Assembly (NCBI GenBank): GCA_001829505.1
Contig: MIBK01000232.1
Coordinates: 2,785-17,087 of the forward strand
Source of the DNA: Spirochaetes bacterium RBG_16_67_19
GTDB taxonomy: Bacteria; Spirochaetota; Spirochaetia; SZUA-6; DRHE01
DNA: 14,303 bases
Reading direction: 5' to 3'
Below, piece after piece: positions 6,931 to 14,303 of the stretch. Below the pieces are notes generated by a model. The model was not told where the DNA came from. It searched no databases and worked only from the letters and a program-made list of their open reading frames with translations. A program made the translations under genes and the position numbers. Positions within the stretch are counted from its first letter, which is position 1, and each line of letters starts with the position of its first letter.

Positions 6931-8064
6931 ATGAAGCGTTTCCTGCCCGCGGCCATGGCAGGGCTCCTGGCCCTGCTGCTGTTGTCCTGCGCCGCCGCGC
7001 CCGCCCCGATCTCCTCAGGGGGTGTGGAGGCCCAGGCCGCGCAGCGTATGAAGCAATACCTGGAGAACGGGCTGGACAAGCTGGATCGGGGGGCCATCTC
7101 CGAAGGCATTGCCCAGCTGGTGGCCGTGCTGGCCGAAGGGGAATCGAGCAGGGACGCGGCGGCCGGGGAGCTGAAGCGCAGCGCGGAAACGGAGCTGGCC
7201 AAGATCAAGGCCGGCCTGGCCATGGAGCCGGGCACGGAGTGGCTGGACGCCAATAAAAACCAGCTCACCGCCTCCTCGGTCAGCGTGGGCGGGCAGAGCA
7301 GCCTCAACCCGAGCGTGATCCTGACCCTGAACTACGGGGGCGCGGGCAAGGCCCTGGTCACCGCCGCGCCCGTCCAATTCGAATTCGTGCGGGGCGGCGG
7401 AGTGCTCACCGCCTTCGTGAACACCAACGACTACGGGCAGGCCAACTGCAGCCTGGCCAGCCTGGAAGACACCGAGGCGGAGAGCGTCATCCGCGCCTCG
7501 CTGGTCTACAGGACCCGGGGCTTCGCCTACGCCTTCGAGGGGGTGAGCAGGGAGTTCGTCTACTCGCCGCCGGCGCGCAAGGCCGCCATCCTGGTCCTGG
7601 AACGCGCCGGGAACCGGCCCGCCGAGGACCCCGTGATCCTGGACTCCGTGTACAACAAGCTCAAGGAAGTGAGCTTCGATTTCTCCCAATACAACGGGCA
7701 ACTGCTCGGCGAGGAGTTCCTGGCCGTGTTCGGAGGCGATCCCCAGGCCATCCGCAGGCTCGGGCTGGAGAAGGAGGTCTCTTACCTGGTCATGGTGCTG
7801 AACGACGGCTACGGCGTAAGCCAGGTGGAGCTGGCGGGCAAGAAATACAACATCTGGAAATCCCAGACCACGGCCACCACCCGCCTCATCCGCGTGGTCG
7901 ACGGCAAGGTGATGTACTCCGGGACCGTACAGGCGGTCGCCGGCCAGGGGGGCAGCGCCGAGAAGGCGTCGCTGGACGGGCTGCGCAATGCCGCCTCCGC
8001 CATGGCGGACAAGATCGCCCAGGACCTGCCGGAAATCCAGCGGGTCCTGTCCGGCAGGCAGTAG
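6931..8064 (+). CDS. Composite lipoprotein: helical region, Ig-like and CsgG/FlgT-like segments
   Basis: This 377-aa envelope lipoprotein has a signal of KR plus a Leu-rich core and a lipobox-like LLSC with Cys20. Residues 32-98 are helical, possibly one or two TPR-like hairpins. Residues about 112-212 look like an Ig/Big-1-type beta-sandwich, with the pattern GGGVLTAFVNTNDYGQANC (155-173), in which a G-G-x-L segment is followed by T-N-D-x-G-x-A. Residues about 216-370 resemble the CsgG/FlgT-type accessory lipoprotein fold: AAILVLER strand, LLGEEFLAVF helix, VSYLVMVLNDGYG strand, then TTRLIRVVDGKVMYSG and an Ala-rich final helix. These domain calls are visual and uncertain. The gene is 12 nt after the LppM-like gene and 11 nt before the small helical gene. 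Such lipoproteins often support secretion or envelope assemblies, but no partner is shown. Confidence 0.82.
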   Translation: MKRFLPAAMAGLLALLLLSCAAAPAPISSGGVEAQAAQRMKQYLENGLDKLDRGAISEGIAQLVAVLAEGESSRDAAAGELKRSAETELAKIKAGLAMEPGTEWLDANKNQLTASSVSVGGQSSLNPSVILTLNYGGAGKALVTAAPVQFEFVRGGGVLTAFVNTNDYGQANCSLASLEDTEAESVIRASLVYRTRGFAYAFEGVSREFVYSPPARKAAILVLERAGNRPAEDPVILDSVYNKLKEVSFDFSQYNGQLLGEEFLAVFGGDPQAIRRLGLEKEVSYLVMVLNDGYGVSQVELAGKKYNIWKSQTTATTRLIRVVDGKVMYSGTVQAVAGQGGSAEKASLDGLRNAASAMADKIAQDLPEIQRVLSGRQ

Positions 8065-8075
8065 CGGGCACGGCC

Positions 8076-8432
8076 GTGAAGGACCTGCTGCACAAACTGC
8101 TTGGGTTCCTCCGGGTGGAGCTGGAGGACCTGGAAGGCGACGTCACGGACCTTCTGGCGATCTGCCAGCGCAAGAAGGACAACCGGGAGATCACCAATTA
8201 CGTTTATATGGAAAACAAGGGCCTGCTGCTGCGGGAGATCGCCGGCATTAAAAATCTGGTGGAGGGCCTGGACGACATGGACACCGGGAAGTTCTCCAAC
8301 AGTCAGGAGATGTTACGCGAGATCGACCGGCGGATACTGGAAAATACGCGGGAAGGGGACTATCCCGAGGCCGTATACAGCCTGGTGAAACGCCGCCTGG
8401 ATAAAATCGTGAAGTACCTCTTCAGTGATTGA
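8076..8432 (+). CDS. Small helical protein of unknown function
   Basis: This is a 118-aa protein starting at GTG 8076, 11 nt after the preceding lipoprotein, and ending at TGA 8430-8432. I do not recognise the family. It has no signal peptide or membrane segment, so it is probably cytosolic. It is almost entirely alpha-helical and rich in charged residues and leucine, with likely coiled-coil segments near 1-30, 45-65 and 76-115. No catalytic motif is visible. The ribosome binding site is poor, so translation may depend on the upstream gene. Its codon use and amino-acid composition look like those of real protein, and it fills the gap before the ATPase promoter exactly. As I recall, hypothetical proteins also precede the ATPase operon in Treponema, but homology is untested. 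Confidence 0.78.
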   Translation: MKDLLHKLLGFLRVELEDLEGDVTDLLAICQRKKDNREITNYVYMENKGLLLREIAGIKNLVEGLDDMDTGKFSNSQEMLREIDRRILENTREGDYPEAVYSLVKRRLDKIVKYLFSD

Positions 8433-8457
8433 ATAATATAGGGAATTTGCTTAGTAT
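8429..8457 (+). promoter_or_regulatory. Candidate promoter of the V-type ATPase operon
   Basis: TTGAAT (8429-8434) and TAGTAT (8452-8457) are spaced by 17 bp and match sigma-70-type boxes at 4 of 6 positions each. They fall in the AT-rich 69-nt gap 8433-8501, the only clear break in a GC-rich region, just before subunit E. An overlapping ATAATATA at 8433-8440 is an alternative -10. The promoter is inferred from sequence alone. Confidence 0.4.
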
Positions 8458-8501
8458 CTGGTATCCCAAAAGACCGGATCATATTTCGAACAGAGGGCCC
8501 T

Positions 8502-9113
8502 ATGGAAGTCCAACTGCAAGAACTTCTGGATAAGATCAAGAACGAGGGCGTGAAGGCGGCGGAGGCCGAATCCGCCCGCATCCGGGAGGAGGCCGAGAAG
8601 CGCTCCCGGGAGATTCTGCAACGGGCCGAGCAGGAAGCCGCCGATATCGTGGCCAGGGCACGCGAAGAAGCCGCGCGCTTCGAGAAGACTTCCCAGGAGG
8701 CGGTGAAGCAGGCCGCCCGCAACGCGATCCTGGGCGTGCGGCAGGGCGTGGTGGGGATTTTCGACGCCATGCTGGCCCGGGAAACGCGGGAAGCCCTATC
8801 CGGATCGAACCTGGCGGAGGTGATTGTCGCGCTGGTCAAGGCCTGGCCCGGGAAGGAGATCCCTTCCCTGCAGGCCCTGCTTCCTCCCGCTGATCTGGAA
8901 AAGCTGGAAAAAGGGTTGAAAAGCCGGCTGCAGGAGGAGATGAAGAAGGGTTTCGAGTTGAAGCCCCTGCCTGCCCTGGAGGCGGGATTCCGCATCGCCC
9001 TGAAGGACGGCTCGGCCTACTACAACTTCACCGACCAGGGGATCGCCCAGATCCTGGCCGAGTACCTGAATCCCAGGCTCGCCGGCTTGATGGGCCAGGC
9101 TGCGTCGGACTGA
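8502..9113 (+). CDS. V-type ATPase subunit E (peripheral stalk)
   Basis: This 203-aa cytosolic subunit forms the peripheral stalk that holds the A3B3 head against rotation. Residues about 1-75 are one long Ala/Glu/Arg-rich amphipathic helix (repeats such as ARIREEAEKRSREILQRAEQ), the typical stalk coiled coil. A globular C-terminal domain follows, with the conserved-looking FELKPLPALEAGFRIALKDG and YYNFTD (about 150-180). The start ATG 8502 has AGAGG at 8492-8496. It opens the operon E - DUF2764 - A - B - D - I, which confirms the call. The partner stalk subunit G/H is not visible in the window. Confidence 0.9.
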   Translation: MEVQLQELLDKIKNEGVKAAEAESARIREEAEKRSREILQRAEQEAADIVARAREEAARFEKTSQEAVKQAARNAILGVRQGVVGIFDAMLARETREALSGSNLAEVIVALVKAWPGKEIPSLQALLPPADLEKLEKGLKSRLQEEMKKGFELKPLPALEAGFRIALKDGSAYYNFTDQGIAQILAEYLNPRLAGLMGQAASD

Positions 9114-9118
9114 CCCTC

Positions 9119-9673
9119 TTGAGCCAGTACTACTACCTGGTAGCCACCCTGCCGATGCTCTTCTATCAGTCGGAGCGCAGCCCGTCCCGCGAGGAATTCC
9201 TGGAGCTGTGCCGCACGCAGGTGAGCGGGGCGGATTTCCGGGTGCTGGCCGAAGCCGACCTCCAGGTCCGCGGCGAGCAGGCCAGCGGCTGCGCCGTGCT
9301 GGACAAGTGGCGGAGCTGGGAGTGCGGCCTGCGCAACGAACTGGCCAAGCTGCGGGCCCGCCGCAAGTCCGTTGAGCCGGCCGGCCATCTGGTGGAGGCC
9401 CGGGAGCATCTCGGCCAGACCGAAATAGCCCGGCAGGCCCTCGGCGAAGCCTCGCCGCTGGCCGCGGAGGAGCTGTTGAACCGGGCCCGCTGGGATTACC
9501 TGGACGAGCTTGAGACGGGACACTATTTCGACCTATCCAGGCTGGTCCTTTTCTCCCTGCGCCTCCAGCTTCTGGAGCGCCGGCGGCGGCTGTCCGACCG
9601 CGAGCGGGGCGGCGCCAGCTTCCAGTCCCAGTATCAGTCCATCACCCATTCCATTCGTGAGGAACCGGCATGA
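9119..9673 (+). CDS. DUF2764 family V-type ATPase operon protein
   Basis: This 184-aa cytosolic protein starts at TTG 9119, 5 nt after the E stop. The TTG is chosen because it gives the family hallmark MSQYYYLVATLP at the N-terminus; no strong ribosome binding site is visible, so translation is probably coupled to E. DUF2764 proteins sit between E and A in spirochaete and Bacteroidota V-ATPase operons; their role is not established. Two segments look like the helical repeats of rotor-adaptor subunit C (eukaryotic d): LRNELAKLRARR (71-82) and YLDELETGHYFDLSRL (127-142) followed by LRLQLLERR. This suggests a shortened or divergent subunit C, which is inference. The stop overlaps the A start (ATGA). 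Confidence 0.85.
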   Translation: MSQYYYLVATLPMLFYQSERSPSREEFLELCRTQVSGADFRVLAEADLQVRGEQASGCAVLDKWRSWECGLRNELAKLRARRKSVEPAGHLVEAREHLGQTEIARQALGEASPLAAEELLNRARWDYLDELETGHYFDLSRLVLFSLRLQLLERRRRLSDRERGGASFQSQYQSITHSIREEPA

Positions 9674-11403
9674 AAGAAAAGCAGGGCCGTGTGGTCGGCG
9701 TAAACGGCAACATGGTCACCGTCGACGTGGACGGGGACGTGTTCATGAACGAGGTGGGCTACGTGGCCACCGGCGACCAGCGGCTGAAGGCCGAGGTCAT
9801 CCGCATCCGCGGGCATAGAGCCGAGCTGCAGGTGTTCGAGGTCACCCGCGGGATCGGCATCGGCGACCCCGTGGATTTTTCCGGTGAGCTGCTGTCCGTG
9901 CAGCTCGGCCCCGGGCTGCTCGGACAGATTTTCGACGGCTTGCAGAATCCGCTGCCGCTGATCGCCGCCCAGCACGGATTCTTTCTGCCGCGCGGCGTAT
10001 ACCTGACGGCGCTTCCCGGGGACCGGCAGTGGGAGTTCACTCCATTGGCAAAGGTTGGCGCGCGGGTCAGCCGCGGCATGAGCCTGGGCACCGTGCCCGA
10101 AGGCATCTTCCAGCACCGCATCATGGTGCCCTTCGACCTGTACGACAACTACACCGTGAAATCGATCGCCCCGGCGGGGAAATACACCCTCGACAGCCGC
10201 ATCGCCGAGCTCACGGATCCCAAGGGCAACGCCGTTTCCGTGACCATGGTTTTCAACTGGCCGGTCAAGCGGCCGATCAACGCCTACGCCGAGCGCCTGA
10301 AGCCCACCGAGCCGCTGATCACCAAGGTGCGGATCATCGACAGCTTCTTCCCGGTGGCCAGGGGAGGCACCTACTGCATCCCGGGACCCTTCGGCTCCGG
10401 CAAGACGGTGCTGCAGCAGGTCACCAGCCGGCACGCCGAGGTGGACGTGGTGGTGATCGCCGCCTGCGGCGAGCGGGCCGGCGAGGTGGTGGAGACGCTG
10501 CGGGAGTTCCCGGAGCTGATCGACCCGCGCACGGGCCGGGCCCTCATGGAGCGCACCGTGATCATCTGCAACACCAGTTCCATGCCGGTGGCCGCCCGGG
10601 AGGCCTCGGTATACACCGCGGTGACCATCGCCGAGTACTACCGCCAGATGGGCCTGAACGTGCTCCTTCTGGCCGATTCCACCTCCCGCTGGGCGCAGGC
10701 CATGCGCGAGATGTCCGGCCGCCTGGAGGAGATTCCGGGCGAGGAGGCCTTCCCGGCCTACCTGGAGTCGGTGATCGCCAGCTTCTACGAGCGGGCCGGC
10801 GTGGTGCGCCTCAAGGACGGCGGCACCGGCTCGGTGACCATCGGCGGCACGGTCAGTCCGGCGGGCGGCAACTTCGAGGAGCCCGTCACCCAGGCCACCC
10901 TGAAGGTGGTGGGGGCCTTCCACGGCCTGTCCCGCGAGCGGGCCGAATCCCGCAAATACCCGGCCATCCACCCCCTGGAAAGCTGGAGCAAGTACCCCGC
11001 CGCGGTGGACGAGACGATGACCGAGTTCGCCCGCGGCCTGCTGTTCCGGGGCAACGAGGTGTCCCAGATGATGAAGGTGGTCGGCGAGGAGGGCACCAGC
11101 CTGGAGGATTTCATCCTCTACCTGAAGGCCGAGTTCATCGACGCCGTTTTCCTGCAGCAGAACTCCTTCGATCCGGTGGACGCGGCCGTGAACACGGAGC
11201 GCCAGCGCTACGCCTTCGCCCTGCTGACCCAGATCATCAAGGCGCAACTCGAGCTGGCGGACAAGGCGGCCGCCAGGTCCTTCTTCTACCAGCTGCGCCA
11301 GCGTTTCCTGGACTGGAACGGCGCGGCCTGGGGTTCAGATTCCTTCAAGAGCATCGAGCAGGACATCCGCTCCAGCTTGGGCGAGAGGCAGGCGCATGCG
11401 TAA
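9670..11403 (+). CDS. atpA: V-type ATP synthase/ATPase catalytic subunit A
   Basis: This 577-aa subunit binds and hydrolyses or makes ATP in the A3B3 head. The N-terminal beta-barrel (1-70) and the non-homologous region typical of V-type A subunits (about 110-190) precede the nucleotide-binding domain. Walker A is GPFGSGKT (239-246). The catalytic-glutamate region is CGERAGEV (266-273, Glu268). Walker B is [11 protein letters not shown] (332-342). GEEAFPAYL (357-365) and the SWSKYP segment (438-443) follow. Full-length for the family. RBS GAGGA at 9659-9663; the ATG overlaps the DUF2764 stop by 4 nt. Its last 8 nt overlap subunit B. The RAGE wording in place of RGNE marks the spirochaete/Bacteroidota-type lineage as I know it. 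The symbol atpA is also used for F-type alpha; this one is V-type. Confidence 0.97.
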   Translation: MKEKQGRVVGVNGNMVTVDVDGDVFMNEVGYVATGDQRLKAEVIRIRGHRAELQVFEVTRGIGIGDPVDFSGELLSVQLGPGLLGQIFDGLQNPLPLIAAQHGFFLPRGVYLTALPGDRQWEFTPLAKVGARVSRGMSLGTVPEGIFQHRIMVPFDLYDNYTVKSIAPAGKYTLDSRIAELTDPKGNAVSVTMVFNWPVKRPINAYAERLKPTEPLITKVRIIDSFFPVARGGTYCIPGPFGSGKTVLQQVTSRHAEVDVVVIAACGERAGEVVETLREFPELIDPRTGRALMERTVIICNTSSMPVAAREASVYTAVTIAEYYRQMGLNVLLLADSTSRWAQAMREMSGRLEEIPGEEAFPAYLESVIASFYERAGVVRLKDGGTGSVTIGGTVSPAGGNFEEPVTQATLKVVGAFHGLSRERAESRKYPAIHPLESWSKYPAAVDETMTEFARGLLFRGNEVSQMMKVVGEEGTSLEDFILYLKAEFIDAVFLQQNSFDPVDAAVNTERQRYAFALLTQIIKAQLELADKAAARSFFYQLRQRFLDWNGAAWGSDSFKSIEQDIRSSLGERQAHA

Positions 11404-12691
11404 AATCTACAGCAGGATCGACGCTATCGCGGGCAACGTCATCACGGTGACCGCGGAGGGGGTGCGCTACGGGGAGCTGGCGGTGGTCAGCTCCAGCCAC
11501 GGGGACTCGCTGGCCGAGGTCATCCGGCTTTTCGAGAACAAGGTGTCCCTGCAGGTCTACGCCGGCTCCCGGGGAGTGTCCACTGGCGATGAGGTCCGTT
11601 TCCTGGGCCACCCCATGCAGGTTTCCTTCTCGGACGACCTGCTGGGGCGGATTTTCAACGGCAGCGGCGTGCCCCGCGACAAGGGGCCGGCCCTGACCGA
11701 GAGCCTGATCGAGATCGGCGGGCCGGCCGTGAACCCGGCCAAGCGCATCATTCCCCGCAACATGATCCGCACCGGCATCCCGATGATCGACCTGTTCAAC
11801 ACCCTGGTGGAGTCCCAGAAGCTGCCGATCTTCAGCGTGTCCGGGGAGCCCTACAATCCGCTGCTGGCCCGGATCGCCATGCAGGCGGAAGTGGACATCA
11901 TCATCCTCGGCGGCTGCGGCCTGAAGTACGACGACTACCTGTTCTTCCGCGACGCCCTGGAGGAGGGCGGGGCCCTCTCCCGGACGATCTTTTTCGTGCA
12001 CACGGCGGCCGACCCGATCGTGGAATCACTGCTGGTGCCGGACATCTCCCTGGCCGTGGCCGAGCGCTTCGCGCTGCGCGGCAAGCGGGTCCTGGTGCTG
12101 CTGACCGACATGACCAACTTCGCCGATGCCATGAGGGAAATCGCCATCACCATGGAGCAGGTGCCCTCCAACCGCGGCTACCCCGGCGACCTGTACAGCC
12201 AGCTGGCGGCGCGCTACGAGAAGGCGGTGGACTTCGAAGGGGCCGGCTCGATAACCATCCTGGCGGTCACCACCATGCCCGGCGACGACGTGACCCACCC
12301 GGTTCCGGACAACACCGGCTACATCACGGAAGGGCAGTTCTACCTGCGCAATGGGCGCATCGAGCCCTTCGGATCCCTTTCGCGGCTGAAGCAGCTGGTC
12401 AACAAGGACACCCGCGAGGACCACCGGGCCCTGATGGACGGCATGATCAAGCTCTACGCGGCCTACTTGGAGTCGCTGGAGAAGAAGGCCATGGGCTTCC
12501 GCATGTCGGACTGGGACCAGAAGCTGCTGAAGTACGGGGTGAGCTTCGAGCGGGAGATGATGGACCTGTCGGTCAACATCCCCCTGGAAAAGGCGCTGGA
12601 CGCCGGCTGGCGGATCCTGAGCGACTGCTTCCTGCCTGAAGAGGCGGGCCTGCGCACCGAGCTGATCAAGAAGTTCTGGCCCAAGGGCTGA
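11396..12691 (+). CDS. atpB: V-type ATP synthase/ATPase regulatory subunit B
   Basis: This 431-aa subunit is the non-catalytic partner of A in the hexameric head. The P-loop is degenerate ([16 protein letters not shown], 146-161), as expected for B subunits, which lack the GKT motif. [16 protein letters not shown] (235-250), [15 protein letters not shown] (257-271), [18 protein letters not shown] (292-309) and the SLSRL region (327-331) are all family hallmarks. ATG 11396 lies 8 nt inside the end of subunit A, with GAGAGG at 11383-11388, so synthesis of A and B is coupled. The stop is TGA 12689-12691, 11 nt before D. Length is slightly shorter than many B subunits but complete. Confidence 0.97.
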   Translation: MRKIYSRIDAIAGNVITVTAEGVRYGELAVVSSSHGDSLAEVIRLFENKVSLQVYAGSRGVSTGDEVRFLGHPMQVSFSDDLLGRIFNGSGVPRDKGPALTESLIEIGGPAVNPAKRIIPRNMIRTGIPMIDLFNTLVESQKLPIFSVSGEPYNPLLARIAMQAEVDIIILGGCGLKYDDYLFFRDALEEGGALSRTIFFVHTAADPIVESLLVPDISLAVAERFALRGKRVLVLLTDMTNFADAMREIAITMEQVPSNRGYPGDLYSQLAARYEKAVDFEGAGSITILAVTTMPGDDVTHPVPDNTGYITEGQFYLRNGRIEPFGSLSRLKQLVNKDTREDHRALMDGMIKLYAAYLESLEKKAMGFRMSDWDQKLLKYGVSFEREMMDLSVNIPLEKALDAGWRILSDCFLPEEAGLRTELIKKFWPKG

Positions 12692-12702
12692 AACGGACGA
12701 GC

Positions 12703-13302
12703 GTGGCCAAGATCAAGCTGACCAAGAACGAGCAGAAAAAGCAGAAGGACGCGCTGAAGCGCTACCTGCGCTACCTGCCCACGCTCATGCTCAAGAAGCA
12801 GCAGCTGCAGCTGGAAATCCGGCGCGTGGAAAGCCAGCAGCAAGCCCGCCTGGCCGACCGTTCGGCCCTGACCCGGGAACTGGAGTCCTGGGTCTCCGTG
12901 TTCGGCGAGCAGTCCGACCTGGCGCCCCTGCTGCGCCTGGGGGCGCTGCACACGGAAACGGGCAACATCGCCGGAGTGGACATTCCTTTGTTCCAGTCCG
13001 TGGAGACGGAGGAAAAACCCTACGACCTTTTCCTCACCCCCCTGTGGGTGGACGCGGCGCTGGAGATCATGCGCAAGCTGGCCGCCCTGGACGCCGAGGT
13101 GGCAGTATTGTCGAGGCAGGCCCGCCTGCTGGGCGAGGAGCTGCGCATCACCAGCCAGCGGGTCAACCTGTTCGAGAAGGTGAAGATCCCCGAAGCGCGG
13201 GAGAATATCCGGAAAATCCAGATCTACCTGGGAGACCAGCAGACCGCGGCCGTGGTCCGCGGGAAGATCGCCAAGGGCAAGCTGCTCAGGGTGAACGCAT
13301 GA
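12703..13302 (+). CDS. atpD: V-type ATPase subunit D (central rotor)
   Basis: This 199-aa protein is the coiled-coil rotor shaft inside the A3B3 head. It has the D-subunit layout: a basic N-terminal helix (KIKLTKNEQKKQKDALKRYL), a central beta/loop segment (about 85-115), and a C-terminal antiparallel helix with RITSQRVNLFEKVKIPEA (148-165). Start is GTG 12703; the ribosome binding site is weak (GGACGA), consistent with coupling to B 11 nt upstream. The stop TGA overlaps the ATG of subunit I (ATGA). The symbol follows V-type usage. In other V-ATPase operons the rotor also contains F, which is not seen here. Confidence 0.93.
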   Translation: MAKIKLTKNEQKKQKDALKRYLRYLPTLMLKKQQLQLEIRRVESQQQARLADRSALTRELESWVSVFGEQSDLAPLLRLGALHTETGNIAGVDIPLFQSVETEEKPYDLFLTPLWVDAALEIMRKLAALDAEVAVLSRQARLLGEELRITSQRVNLFEKVKIPEARENIRKIQIYLGDQQTAAVVRGKIAKGKLLRVNA

Positions 13303-14303
13303 TCGTCAAGATGAAGAAGGTGTCGGTCCTCCTCTTGGACCGCTTCCGCGCCCAGTCTCTCCGGGAGCTGCGCGGCTTGGGCACGATGCACATCCAGGAG
13401 CGTGCCGGCGGCGGGGAGGAGCTCTCCCGCCTACGCGACCAGCAGGCCCAATTGGAGAAGGCCCTGCTCCAGCTGCCCCTGGAGCGGGACGTGGGGAAGC
13501 AAGCGCCGGTCCGGAAACCCTCCGGCGCAGTCGACGCCCGCAGTGCCCTGGAGCTGGCCGGCGAAATCGAGGCCTGCCAGGAAAAGCTCAAGACGGCCCG
13601 GGAACGGGTGGAACAGCTCCGCAAGGAAGAGGAGCGCCTGGCGGCCTGGGGCGATTACGAGCCGCAGGATATCCTGCGCCTGCGCGAAGCGGGCATCGAC
13701 GTGCGCCTCTACGAGGCGGAGGAAAAGCAATACGCCAGGCTTGCCGCGGAAGCCGGCGCCTATGTGGTCGGGCGCGGGCGCGGGCTGGTGCGGCTGGCCG
13801 TGGTGCAGGCCGGGCAGGCGGGAGCGCCGCCGCCCTTCAGTGAAGTCCCTGTTCCGGAGCGCGGTCTGGCCCAGGTGCGCCAGGCCGGGGCCCGGGCGGC
13901 GGAGGAGGCCCAGGCGCGGCGGGAGGAGCTGCGGCAGCTCGCCAGGCAGCGGGCCGTGCTGCAGGCCGGCCTGACGGAGGTGGCCAGGCACGTGGAGTTC
14001 GAGTCCGTGCGCTCCGGGATGTCCCTGGAGGGCCCGGTCGCCTACCTGACGGGCTTCATTCCCGTTACCAAAGTCGAAGGGTTGAAAACGGCCGCCGCGG
14101 CCAGCGGCTGGGGCCTGGCCATCGAGGATCCGCTGGCGGAGGACGCCGTGCCCACCCTGGTGGAGAACCCCCGCTGGGTCCGCATCATCCAACCGGTGTT
14201 CGACATCCTGGGCACGGTGCCCGGCTACCGCGAGGTGGACCTGAGCTTCTACTTCCTGGTCTTCTTCAGCCTCTTCTTCGCCATGCTGATCGGGGATGCG
14301 GGC
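13299..14303 (+). CDS. atpI: V-type ATPase subunit I, 3' partial
   Basis: The first 335 codons of subunit I (equivalent to eukaryotic a) are present and the frame stays open to the right edge; the rest lies outside. Subunit I forms the membrane half-channels for ion flow and anchors the stator. The N-terminal cytosolic domain runs from residue 1 to about 300, with IVKMKKVSVLLLDR at the start and long coiled-coil arms (about 36-60 and 85-115, then 190-225). The family motif VENPRW (288-293) and the PGY segment precede the first membrane segment, DLSFYFLVFFSLFFAMLIGD (314-333). ATG 13299 overlaps the D stop (ATGA). ATG 13311 is an alternative start. The ion-specific residues lie beyond the window, so H+ versus Na+ cannot be decided. 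Confidence 0.92.
   Translation, partial: MIVKMKKVSVLLLDRFRAQSLRELRGLGTMHIQERAGGGEELSRLRDQQAQLEKALLQLPLERDVGKQAPVRKPSGAVDARSALELAGEIEACQEKLKTARERVEQLRKEEERLAAWGDYEPQDILRLREAGIDVRLYEAEEKQYARLAAEAGAYVVGRGRGLVRLAVVQAGQAGAPPPFSEVPVPERGLAQVRQAGARAAEEAQARREELRQLARQRAVLQAGLTEVARHVEFESVRSGMSLEGPVAYLTGFIPVTKVEGLKTAAAASGWGLAIEDPLAEDAVPTLVENPRWVRIIQPVFDILGTVPGYREVDLSFYFLVFFSLFFAMLIGDAG

Noticed and set aside
9634..11247. Minus-strand open frame of 537 codons opposite subunit A
   Set aside because: His/Gly/Leu-rich composition typical of the antisense of a GC-rich gene; subunit A is certain on the plus strand.
10029..11450. Plus-strand open frame of 473 codons in another frame within subunit A
   Set aside because: Arg/Gly/Pro-rich low-complexity product overlapping a certain gene; a high-GC artefact.
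11396..12691. Degenerate P-loop in subunit B as a sign of inactivation
   Set aside because: V-type B subunits normally lack the GKT motif; this is the expected non-catalytic form.
1..14303. tRNA, rRNA, CRISPR, transposase, integrase or toxin-antitoxin genes
   Set aside because: No cloverleaf, repeat-spacer pattern, terminal inverted repeats or matching protein motifs were seen on either strand.

Overview
This is a gene-dense, GC-rich bacterial window of 14.3 kb. It most probably comes from a high-GC member of the Spirochaetota. The main evidence is the V-type ATPase operon. Its order E - DUF2764 - A - B - D - I is the layout I know from Treponema and Borrelia, and also from Bacteroidota. The A subunit carries the variant CGERAGEV in place of the usual GERGNE. 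Upstream lie bactofilin, type I methionine aminopeptidase, HtrA-like protease and several lipoproteins, which suits a diderm spirochaete. Clear GGAG/GAGG ribosome binding sites and the high GC argue against Bacteroidota. The placement rests on gene order and motifs, because no database search was possible.

Region 1 (1-4461, plus strand) is one tightly packed operon. It holds a TPR-repeat protein cut by the left window edge, a bactofilin, methionine aminopeptidase (map), a secreted HtrA/DegP-type serine protease with two PDZ domains, and a PRPP-binding phosphoribosyltransferase. The last four are joined by abutting or overlapping stop and start codons (TAGATG, GTGA, ATGA).

Region 2 (4465-6230, minus strand) is a two-gene unit. 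A small predicted outer-membrane beta-barrel is followed by a lipoprotein with a beta-propeller-like, Asp-box sequence. It converges on region 1 with only 3 nt between the two stop codons, and it diverges from region 3 across a 79-103 nt intergenic gap. The gap length depends on which start is used for the first gene of region 3.

Region 3 (6310-8432, plus strand) has three genes: an LppM/DUF3153-like lipoprotein, a larger lipoprotein that looks like a helical + Ig-like + CsgG/FlgT-like composite, and a 118-aa helical protein of unknown function. The first gene has a perfect TATAAT box that overlaps its most upstream ATG, so the downstream TTG at 6334 is the preferred start.

Region 4 (8502-14303, plus strand) is the V-type ATPase operon: E, DUF2764, A, B, D and the N-terminal part of I, which runs off the right edge. 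A, B, D and E form catalytic head, central rotor and peripheral stalk; I is the membrane stator subunit. No recognisable C, F or G/H subunit is present within the window. The DUF2764 protein sits where the rotor-adaptor subunit C might be expected and shows a subunit-C-like pattern by eye. An AT-rich 69-nt gap before E holds the likely operon promoter.

No tRNA, rRNA, CRISPR array, transposon or prophage element was seen. No stretch longer than about 100 bases lacks a gene.
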